DNA from: Monarcha castaneiventris obscurior
Lineage: Eukaryota > Chordata > Aves > Passeriformes > Monarchidae
Assembly: GCA_026261815.1 (NCBI GenBank)
Contig: JAMPIT010000174.1
Location: 10,912,001 to 10,976,000 of the forward strand
DNA length: 64,000 bases
Direction of reading: 5' to 3'
The notes below the pieces were generated by a model. The model did not search any database and was not told the DNA's origin. It worked only from the letters and a program-made list of their open reading frames with translations. The first letter of the stretch is position 1. Each line of letters opens with the position of its first letter. Made by a program: the position numbers and the translations under genes. Of the stretch, positions 54,516 to 64,000 are shown piece by piece.

Positions 54516-57500
54516 ACCCTTTTTCACAGCAACACAGATTTAGGACAAAATATCTGCAAATACTGGTAAAATAAAACTGAAATGATCTATTGGTAAGGTG
54601 GGGAAGTGCTATGGCAAGATGGTCTACGAGCATTTTAGAATACTTTAGGTCTAGAGGTCATTTAAACTATGATGCCCATAGGAAATTAGATTAAAATAAA
54701 CTTGCCTATATGGAGAACATTCAGTCTGACAGAAAACTTTTGCTGGAAGTTTTCTTTAAATTTTTATGTGGAAAAAATCTCAGAAAAAGGGACAAAGCAC
54801 AAGAAGTTTTATTAGGTGAAAACACTAGAATTTTGTGCAAGCACAGAAAAATATCAATAGAGTCAAACTTTTTAGTTCTACTGTACTCATGTGTAACTCT
54901 TAAGAAATGCAAATCTGAAGTTACCCTCCTGAGAAGTAGTAATGCTCAAAGGACTAAGACAATCCTACCTGAATTAATAATTCATCAGGGATTATTGACC
55001 CATTTTTAAAAGCAAGGATCTAGTCTGGTCATTTTTATATTTACTCTCACATTTTCAAAAAAGTTACATTTCACAGTATTTCAACGCAATATAATTTGTG
55101 ACTAAAATATGGGAAAATTAAAACAGAATGATAATGTGTTCTACAAACACATGAATCACAGTCACAGAGGTGGCCCAGAGTCCTCAAAACTTGATAAATT
55201 CTCATATCCTTCCAATGAAACCTAGAGTTGTCTATTTATTTATAGAGTTTTATTTGCTTATAGTTGATAGAAAGAAGTAACTGGGGAAAAAAGAAAGCAA
55301 ATGCTTAAAAGATACATTTTTGGTCAAATCAGGTAGAATTTTTAAGCATTTCTTTACATGATGCTAGGACATGTTAGGATATTGCTAATTTTGAAGAATT
55401 CCTCTGCTCTGTGTTATGCACATTTCTTGCTTTGTGGCCAAGTCTACAGAAATATCTGACACTACTTCAATCACACATCATCATTTGCAGGACATACAAG
55501 AGACACACTTTCACCTTTTGTTTAAATTCTAATGAGAATTACACTATACTCAGGAGATGGAAAGCTAAGAATTCCCAAATCCCTTGAGCAAAATGCAGCT
55601 CTTAATGGTAGAATTGTCTTGCACTCTCAGAGCACTTGAAAGTCTATGCAAAATGAAACACCTATTAAAATTTCTATTGTATTTCAACTGCAAAAAAGTG
55701 CAGACATCAAACATTTTCTGTTCTCATCCATTGCACAAGCCTCTTTTCTAGGAGCAAGGCTTCTTGGGAGTGTAGGAGTCTACAAACTTTTAAATATGGA
55801 AACTTTCCAACTCCCCTTTTAGGTCCTTCCCTAAAGGTAATGAGATTTGATAAAGATATGCCAAAACTTCATCTAGTATCTTACAGGAATCCTATTACAA
55901 AAGCAGGTAAGATACCAGGGCCTGCATGACACCTGTGGTTTTGTCATTTGGAAAAAAACACAAGCAAGTGGAGTGAAGAAACCCACAAATATCTCCACCT
56001 CCAATAATTCAATCCATTCATCTCAGACTTTCAGAAAAGCTCTGTTTTTAGTATTAAATAATACATGTAGAAGTCCATATCTACATATTCACAGTATTTG
56101 CTTTTTCTGGTAGGAAATATTTCCAACATATTTGAGTTTAATTTCCTTAAAAACAATTGCCAAGGTTTGCTATTATGAATGGAATTCCTTCTCTGAAGAA
56201 CCAAACCTTTGCAATATTTTCTGAATTTCTCAAATTTAGAAGTCTGCCTTCATTATGAGAAGCTATATTTGAGTCTTATGCCATTGATTAACTTTTTGTG
56301 CATATTCAATTATATCATTTTTTTTAGTTTTAATTAAAAAATATTTCTCTCTCTTCCAATTAGTAAATATTGACAAATAAGTTAAGTTGGTTTTTCTCCA
56401 AAATATTGGCTCGTTTCCTAAATTCAGTATAAAAAGGGATAGAATAATATGTGACAAGCAACAGGGAAATAGGTTTTCCTTGGAAACTGAAAAAACTAGT
56501 CAGATCCTAGTTATGCTGATAAGGATAAATCACAGAAAAATGTATTGTTAGTTTTGAAATGAAAACATTTGACAAAAAAGCTTACAGACAAAATAAACAG
56601 CATCCTTGAAGTCCATTTCTGATTCACCAAAGGTAGTAAAGTGCTATGAATTACTTGTCCCAGATTTACATGAGCAACTGAATTTGAGGGTGGAAGGTAA
56701 AATCAAAAAACCAGCTAGCTTTATCTGTGCCAAAAAATTCAATGAACTCTTAGAAAATGTGCACAATAGCAGCCTGCAAAAGCTTTTCTTAGCATATTGT
56801 ACTTCTCAGTTTTAAAGTGAAGAACCTACAGGGTGTTAATAAATTGAGTACAATAGTATATCTTGCTTTTAATAAGATGTTTGTTCTGAAAGCACATTAA
56901 AGCCTCATTCAAAATGAAGGTGATAATGCATACGTATGGCGGCTTGATAATAGAAATCACACCTTTCTTTTCTTCTTACCTAGATCCTTCCCTCCACCTC
57001 TTTTTCAGAAGCTGCACATTTTTAAAATGAGTTGTCTGGTCAATAAGTAAAAAGTGTATTAGATGTCTTTAACATATTTGATTTTTCAGATAAAATGGAA
57101 TGCTTGAAAGCCCTCAACAATGATTGAAGGTGTTTCTTTGCTTTACTCTAAAAGCTTTTTTGGCAAGTTTCCAACCAGTGGAGCACTTCACTGCACAGAT
57201 GAGATCTTTGCAATGATTTACATTATAAAGTTACACTCTTTTACTGAAGGTAAGCTCATTAAGAGATGGTAAATAACCAATGTGAAAAGACCAAAAGCTA
57301 GCTCCTCTATAGCTACACATTTTAAATCCCTGCTTACATATAATCTTAATTCTGATTGTATTGCTACCACTGTCTTCCTCATCAGCTTCCTAATTGGTTT
57401 AAAATTCCTGAAATGTGGGGGGGAAAAAAAAAAAAAAAGGATTATCAGTATGATTAATCACACTAACACTCATTGGCGTAATTCTCATATAGGATCATAT

Positions 57501-57718
57501 CAGATACATAATTGAAATAAAGCATGGAAGAGCTCTCCTATGGCAGCCCATATTTTAGAGGAAAATCAATGATTTCTAGACTGAAAGACACACCTGAGAG
57601 ACTCTAGGAAGTTACAAAACTCCAGGCAAGATAGCAAGCAACACTACTCTTAAAAAAGGTTTCTAATGACCTGGATTTTTTTTTTTAATTGTCTTAAAGA
57701 TGTTTTTCTTTTATCTAA

Positions 57719-57960
57719 CTAGTGCCTGCTAGATATTGGCAAACCAGAAGGTACACCAAGACTTTTTGAAATAAGAATCCAAACATTAGGGGGCAGGATG
57801 TTGGGAACAGACAAGTAAACAGTGGGATCTTGTTCCCAGGAGTGAACGCCAGACAAGTTCCACACTAATCTGGTGAAGCTTATGCCACATCTCCCAACAG
57901 GCTTCAGCATGGACACGTTCACAGAGGACTTCTCCGCCAAGACGAAACTCTCCTTACTAA
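57719..57960. other. GC-richer segment of unknown origin beside the LTR
   Basis: This roughly 240-bp stretch is richer in G+C and CpG than its surroundings. It holds a 73-codon minus-strand frame (57719-57940) with no homology I recognise. It lies a little over 100 bp left of the LTR at 58072. It could be a piece of another transposable element or a retained conserved sequence; nothing visible decides. Confidence 0.35.
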
Positions 57961-58071
57961 TGATGGAGATCCTGGGAAGCTGAGGTGAGCATGTTCCAAA
58001 GGCTGTAACTATTGTGTCTCCTGTCTCACTTTGACAAACCTTGTAGAAAACTGCAGAAATACATGTTCCCG

Positions 58072-58553
58072 TGTCCTAGGTTACAATATATTCTATTACC
58101 ACCAGCTGTGGGCCATTAGCTGTTATCTCCTGCTATCACCCACCCCTGATAACAGACAAGGGGCCAGCAAGAAACCACTGCATGACTCATGGACTTATCT
58201 CATCCTATTGTGAGATGCTCCGCCCAGGAGGGAGGAGCCGAGCATTTCCCACCTGGATATAACTCAGCCTTGGAACTGCCAGAGGGAGCCCACTCTACTG
58301 GATTCCTGGAGGATAAGAGCTACCACTGGACCTTCAGCTGGAGACCAGACCTTCCATAGGGTCACCATGTCAACTGAGCTACTTCATCTGGACTGCTACC
58401 ACCACCCCAATAGGGTGTCAGGTTGTATCTGACTTTGTCAGTGCTTTGTTCCTTGTATTATTTCACTTATTTTTAATTATTTTCCCATTAAATTTTAATC
58501 CTAACTTGCGATTTCCCACTGGTTTGTTTTCAAAACCAATACATCCTACAACA
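58072..58553 (+). mobile_element. solo LTR of an endogenous retrovirus-like element (about 482 bp)
   Basis: The segment starts TGTCCTAGG and ends CCTACAACA, imperfect inverted termini of the TG...CA type. Inside are a GC-box-like ctccgccc (about 58218), a TATA-like gatataa at 58256-58262 and a polyadenylation signal attaaa at 58487-58492. That is the U3-R-U5 order expected on the plus strand. Flanking hexamers ttcccg (58066-58071) and ttcaca (58554-58559) may be a degraded target-site duplication. No internal retroviral gene lies on either side, so it looks like a solo LTR left by recombination. Its family is not named because that needs a repeat-library search. Confidence 0.8.
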
Positions 58554-60862
58554 TTCACAGTGAGCTTTCATGACATGAACAGGTATAAGTGATTTGATAC
58601 ACTTCAAATAAACATCAGAGCGACCCTTAAACCCAAACAATTTCAGTAAATATAATTTATCCTTATTTCCTTTTCACCTCACCTTCCTACTACTCCCAGT
58701 GCACTCACACAGAGCTTCATCCCCTGAGTAGAAAGATGTCCAAGTGCAATCACTGGCAAAAAAATGTTATTTAATTCCTTTTAGTAAGATAGGGCACATT
58801 TAATTTAAATTATACACAAATGAAGGCTACAGGTCACAGAAGAGGTGGCACACAGCCCTTCAGAGAATAAAATATCCTCCTTAAAACATTGACCATCTGT
58901 CAATTTAAATCTGCCAATTTAAATCGATGACTTGGATGTTTTCTTCAAGTCACAAAGACCTTAGAAGTGTGAGGCATTATCCAAAACGAATCAAAATTAA
59001 TTGAAGATTTATTTCACGTAGTTTTGGATCAAAACATTGTGTGAAGACACAGACAGCTTTCACACTTCGCCTGTGTTTAGTGTTATAACTTTCACAAAAT
59101 TATAAAGTGTGTATGACTTACTAGGAAAGGCTCCCACACCTACTTTGCACCTGTGAGGACCAATTCTCTGTGCTGGAGGTCTGGTGCCAAATCTCAACTG
59201 TATCATTTCTCACAGATGCTCTATGCACAGAAGAGGATTATCAGAGGTACAAGCCATGAGAGAGCTGTATCCTCTCTCTGAAGAGATGAGGGAAAAAGGA
59301 TTCTAGTTTGTTTCCTTCACAGAGTTTTCCTTCTTTCAAGAGACTAAATACATTTAGTAAACTGCCTCTTTATAATGAAATTGTGTCAAAGCTGAAAGTT
59401 CCATGGTTTGTTTGTTTGTTTTCCAGGCTTTTAAGATACAGTGTTTTAGCAGTGTTGTAATAGCCACAATAAATTACAGACAGTCCTGAAAATCTTCAAA
59501 CTGCAAGATACAACAGAGATACCTACTACTGCTCTGCTCTTGCAGGTCACTGCTTGGATCAACTCTGGTGATAGAAAACTTATTTTATCTTAGTTATCCT
59601 TTTCATCTTCTGTTTCTTTGCTGAGCAACTTTTCACTACAGTTTTATGCAGCCAAAATTTTTACTGGAAAAAAATAAACAAACCATAATTCCAAAGTAAT
59701 ACTCCCATGACCTTTTGTCATTATTTTTAGCCCAGTTGGTACATGAACACCAGCCTACATATTATCACCAGAGGAAATGCTGTCTCAAAATTACTAAGAT
59801 GTAGAAAAACATCATTTACACAGAAGAATATAAAATGACACTACTGGTTAAAAGATAAAGCATACTGAAAGAATTTTTCATGTGGCATTTTTATGTGATA
59901 ATTAATTCTTAAAAGCCTGAGTTTCAGTCTCCGTATAAATAAGTGGATGTTAATAGGCTATCCATACAGACTCCCCTTTTAAAATACCAATGAGATATCC
60001 CTTATGTTTATACATGTGTAAGTACAATTAATACAGCCACCCAACTGGAAACAAAATTGCTTTAGTTAACCAACCATTGCAAGGCAATCAAGTGTGGTAT
60101 CAAATGTAATTGTAGAAGATTCATTTGGGGAATAACAGCAATTACTTAATGCAGAATTCTCCCTTCCTTCTTTCAGTTTGCATACATTTTTTTCATGAGT
60201 CTCTCTGCCAGAAAAATAATTGGACCCTCACATGTGTCAAAACCATCCCTCTTTCAATTTGTAGTGTACAGGAAATTTCAAACTGACAAAGCTGCTTCAT
60301 TTAGATATATTGGTTTTTACCTCTGAGTTGTAACTGCTTTAATCTAAAACATTCAAGCAGGCTTAATTCCTCCAGCTGTACAGGCAGCTGGGGAATTGGG
60401 CAGCTCCAATGGAGTAGGAAACAAAGAATGGGATTTCTTTATTTGCCTGAACTTAAGCACTTTTGTTTTGCCTTCATAAACTTCACAAATATTCTCTTAA
60501 GACCTAATAGTTTTCTAACAGGTAAGTATTATTTTTAGGCCATACAAGTAAACTGCAGTTCAGCTATTTTAACCAACTTCGTGCTTCCTCAGGAAATAAC
60601 ACATCACAATCCAATATTTATTTTTTTCCCTTTTTTACTTAGAAGAGATTTGGTATTCTTAATTATTATTCTTAATTAATATTGCTTTGAATGTCTTTGT
60701 AACTTAGTAAATTAATTAGTAATTTCCAAAATTATTTTGATATTTAATTATCAGTGAAAAATACCCATATCCATTATGATCTTTTTTTCTGTCACTTAGC
60801 TAAAACTAATGGTAAATATGTAAGATACATGCTCTTAAATCATTTTAGATTTTCAAAATGTC

Positions 60863-61900
60863 CAGCTCACAGCTGGATAAATGAGTTACACTGTGCATGA
60901 GCAATGGGCTCACAGGTCAGGCACAAAGGTTATAGTGAATGGGAGGATATCAGGCCGGTGTCCTGTCACTGGTAGGGTTCTGCAGTGTTCCATCCTCACC
61001 CCTGTTCTCTTCAATACCTTCATCAGTTGCTTGGATGCAGGACTCAAAGGAACATTAAGGAAGTTTGCTGATGACACTAAACTGGGAAGGAGTTGTTAAC
61101 TTCCCCAAAGGCAGAGAGGTCCTGCAGAAAGACCTCGACACATTGGAGAGATGGGCAACCATCAACCTGCTCAAGTTTAACAAGGGCAAGTGCTGGATTC
61201 TGCACCTGGGATGGAGCAACCCTGGATGTGTTATAGAGGGGGAAATAAGAGGCTGGAGAACAGGTGTGAAAGGGACCTGGGGGTCCTGGTTGAACACGAG
61301 TCAGCAGTGCCCTGGCAATCAGGAGGGCCAACCCTGTCCTGGGGGACATCATTGCCAGCCAGGCAAGGGAGGGGATTGTCCTGCTCTGCTCTGGAGTGGC
61401 CTCATCTCGAGTGCTGTGTGCAGTTTTGGGCACCACAATATAAAAAAGACATTCAGCTATTAGAGAGTGTCCAAAAGAAGGCGAGGGGAATCCTTATGAG
61501 GAGCAGTTGAGGTCACTTGGTTTGTTTAGCCTGGAGAAAAAGAGTCTGAGGGGAGACCTCAGTGTGGTCTTCAATGCCTCATGAGGGGCAGCAGAGGGTC
61601 GGGTACTGATCTGTTCACTCTCGTGATGAGTGACAGGACCCAAGGAAACAGCCTGAAGCTGGGTTGGGGGAGATTTAGGTTGGATATGAACAGGTTTGTC
61701 CCCCCGAGGGTGGCTGGGCACTGGAACAGGCTCCCCAGGAAAGTGGTCACAGCACCAAGCCTGACAGAGATCAAGAAGTGTTTGGACAACACTCTCAGGC
61801 ACATGGTGTGATTCTTGGGGTGTCCTGTGCAGGGCCAGGAGTTGGACTTGATGATCCTGATGGGTCCCTTCACACTCAGCACAGTCTATGATTCTATGAA
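60863..61900 (+). mobile_element. CR1 LINE, 5'-truncated, decayed reverse transcriptase plus 3' end
   Basis: This is the 3' half of a chicken-repeat-1 non-LTR retrotransposon. The reading frames match CR1 ORF2 in order. First comes the block around LFNTFISCLDAG and the catalytic FADD box (codons at 61064-61075, followed by TKLG). Next is a segment with LLKFNKGKCWILHLG. Then come CERDLGVLVEH and LECCVQFWAPQYKKDI, and finally MSDRTQGN and GHWNRLPRKVV. These blocks fall in different frames, separated by frameshifts, stops and small deletions, so the copy cannot make a working enzyme. The endonuclease and the N-terminal part of the RT are absent, the usual result of incomplete reverse transcription. 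The 3' end is the short UTR finishing in CTATGATTCTATGAA at about 61900. The left boundary is approximate. Confidence 0.95.
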
Positions 61901-61913
61901 ACTGAGAGAATGT

Positions 61914-62134
61914 ATCTTTTCATTAGACATTAGGAAGAAATTCTTTCCTGTGGAGGTGGTGAGGCACTGCCACAGGTTTCCCAGAGAAGCTCCCTGGATG
62001 TGTTCAAGGCCAGGTTGAATGGGGCTCTGAGAAATCTGGTCTAGTGGAAGGTGTCCCTGCCCATGGCAGGGGGGTCAGAACAAGATAAGCTTTAAGGTCC
62101 CTTCCAATCTAAACCATGCTGTGATTCTGTGATT
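61914..62134 (+). mobile_element. CR1 LINE 3' end, second copy of a different subfamily
   Basis: A separate CR1 3' terminus follows directly after the copy ending near 61900. It restarts in the last part of ORF2 (ttcattagacattaggaag), a position already passed in the first copy. It then runs through the UTR with the GTCCCTGCCCATGGCAGGGG block and ends in GTGATTCTGTGATTT. The UTR differs from the first copy, which has CAGGGCCAGGAGTTGGACTT, so the two belong to different CR1 subfamilies. It is about 220 bp, heavily 5'-truncated and non-coding. Confidence 0.92.
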
Positions 62135-63875
62135 TATGAAAGATTAAAATTTAAGTTTTTTTGTTTTCTTTTTCACTGTTTGGTCTGCTTGAAGTAGTTG
62201 GAATTTAATATATTATAGTACTTAAAACACTGGAAGACATTATACACTCATTCAATTAGAAAAAGTACAGAAAAGGGATTTTAGTAGATGTGGATTTGTA
62301 TGTCTGTAAATAGTTTAGTCTCCTAACTATTTTTCTAAAGGACAAGCAAATTTTGTTCTTTAGACATTTCGGACAGCTTTTACACTAAATCATTAGGTGA
62401 AATTAAAAAAAAGAAAAAAGAGTCTGTGCAAGTAAATATGTGTTTTTTTCCCTGAACTAGCTTATTTCAAAAGACCATATCTAAGATGCTGAATTTTTAT
62501 TATACTGTGACATTAATCTGAAAATAAAATCTTTAATGCATGCATGTTTCTTTTGCAAAACCCACTCATATTTAGAATAAGGTATTAGAACAGGCACCCT
62601 GGTGGTCTTTTGACTGATACATTCCTTGTAGCTCTCTACAGATCTTGATCTCACAGTCAGCCTTCCTTGCCCTTCCTTTTTTGCTTGTGCTCCACTCAAG
62701 TCAGCCCATATACACTTCCCCAGAAGGAATGCTCGTGATATTTTCTCCTTAAAACTCCATAGGTTATTGTTGGGCTGCAGTCTGACTGTCAAGGACATTG
62801 CTGATCACAAGCTCATTAGAAGCAGAAATAGCTTGTCCCATGAGTTTCTTTCTGCAGTGACTCATGTGCAATGCTGCAGGAAGGGCTTTCATCACCCAAA
62901 ACCAAATCCTGGATGAGAAATGAACTTCATGCAGCATGATATAGACCATCCATAATGCTATCAGAAGTACTTTAAGAACCCTCGACTGCAGAAAGTTTTA
63001 CAGTCTATCTTCCATTTTCCATCACAGCCATTAGGAGAATGAATCTTCCAGTGAAAATTAAGTTTATCAGAAAGATCTGTGTGCAAACTAATTTGAGCAG
63101 GCATTTTCTAAAACAGTAGGCCAGAAGAGAAGAAAGATTACTTCTGGCAAAAATGGAACAAATTGAATTATAAGAGGCTTAATACATTTATTTGAAATTT
63201 AATTGCATAACCTAATGTCAAGGTTATTATATGGTGCACACTGTTCTGATCCAAATTCAAAACAGTAAAGTACAATCCCAGTTTGCAGTTACTTTATTAT
63301 AAATCCAACCACTTTTTTTTTTTTTTCAATAGTGACCATAGTCTTTGCCTGAACTACAACATTAATATAAAATCACATTTCCAAATTATTTTGAGATGTC
63401 TCCTTGGCAATGAATTCACACAAAACATGAAGCCTCTTTGGTGTGACTGACTTCTACTGTGAGAAAAAGGTTAAAAAGGAAAACAAAAGCTGAGGTGGTG
63501 TTGACATGATGCCAGAATGTACTGTAGAAGAAAAATTATTCGAATGAGATCATGACTGTATTCACACAGTTCTGCACTGAGTCCATCAAGCCTGCAGATT
63601 TTGTTTTCTAGTCACAAGAGAGGCAGATTAGCAGAAAAGGTCGCTGCTGCATTCTTGTTATAGCATCTCCATGGAATATGCATTCTGTGTTTCACCGTGT
63701 ATTAGAAACTGTGCCTGTGCAGAGAGCACACTTAAAAGCATTCAGGCTGTACCCAGGCTGTCTGTACTCCTAAAGCCTGTCACTCCTATCTGAATTACAC
63801 AGCCTGACCTTGGGGCTTTCTTGTCTATTTTCAGATCTCCAAGTGCCTGAGTAACACTGGATCAGAATGAACATT

Positions 63876-64000
63876 TGTGCTGGTTTTGACTGAGTTAGAA
63901 TCCTTTTTCTTCATTGTAGCTAGCATGGGCTATATTTTGGGTTTGTGCTGGAAACAATGTTAATAATTCTGGTGTGGTTTTTTTGTTTTGTTTTGGTTTT
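63876..64000 (+). mobile_element. start of an LTR, cut by the window edge
   Basis: It begins TGTGCTGGTTTTGACTGAG and continues with gtagctagcatgggctat, attttgggtttgtgctgg and caatgttaataattctgg. This corresponds to the 5' end of the same passerine-type LTR family as 27600-28040, whose usual start is TGTCCTGGTTTCAGCTG. Only the first 125 bp are visible, so it cannot be said whether it is a solo LTR or part of a longer element. Confidence 0.7.

Larger units (their letters stand above)
41558..64000 (-). other. CACNA2D1: partial upstream CACNA2D1 intron
   Basis: This is the sequence 5' (transcript sense) of the 45-bp exon, ending at its ttctcttacag acceptor. The preceding human coding block ([21 protein letters not shown]) was searched for and not found, so this intron probably extends beyond the right edge and exceeds 22.4 kb. 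It holds the CCCTT array at 52246-52415, an LTR at 58072-58553, a tandem pair of CR1 elements at 60863-62134 and the start of another LTR at 63876. The interval 43200-52000 contains nothing recognisable except short low-complexity tracts, a small GC-rich patch at 47760-47930 and a 20-bp palindrome at 47456-47475. Confidence 0.8.

Noticed and set aside
61077..61882. Several 100-130 codon frames on both strands
   Set aside because: All lie inside the CR1 element. The plus-strand ones are pieces of its broken ORF2, and the minus-strand ones are shadows.

Overview
The window is a stretch of AT-rich vertebrate nuclear DNA, almost certainly from a bird and probably a songbird or close relative. The evidence is a set of CR1 LINE fragments ending in the avian ATTCTATGATTCTATG-type 3' tail, LTRs resembling families abundant in passerines, low repeat density, and no mammalian SINEs or L1. 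There are no bacterial-type genes, operons, rRNAs or CRISPR arrays. Nearly all open reading frames of 60-150 codons are chance frames in intronic DNA or lie inside repeats.

Two short protein-coding exons can be recognised, both on the minus strand and both from CACNA2D1, the alpha2delta-1 auxiliary subunit of voltage-gated calcium channels. One is a 45-bp exon at 41513-41557 carrying IIYYNAKDD, where human has VVYYNAKDD. The other is a 130-bp exon at 25834-25963 ending in [16 protein letters not shown]. They are consecutive: the first ends in phase 0, the second starts in phase 0, and together they match human residues about 119-175. Both have canonical donors and acceptors. The window is therefore an internal piece of CACNA2D1, transcribed right to left: the end of an upstream intron (41558-64000), a complete 15.5-kb intron (25964-41512), and the start of a downstream intron (1-25833). 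I searched for the preceding coding segment (human ...HQWREDFA) and the following one (human STIVLNELNW...) and did not find them; they presumably lie outside the window.

The introns hold CR1 retrotransposon pieces on both strands. The largest is a decayed reverse-transcriptase-bearing copy at 60863-61900, abutted by a 3' end of another subfamily. There are also two LTRs (27600-28040 and 58072-58553), the start of a third LTR running off the right edge, and a 170-bp CCCTT pentanucleotide array at 52246-52415. Numerous A-rich, T/G-rich and AT tracts, a 57-bp tandem duplication at 6923-7036 and a few GC-richer islands of unknown origin make up the rest.

I found no convincing undescribed biological system. 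The most informative observations are the identity of the host gene, the conserved glycosylation sequon and possible tandem splice acceptor in its second exon, and several unclassified GC-rich segments.
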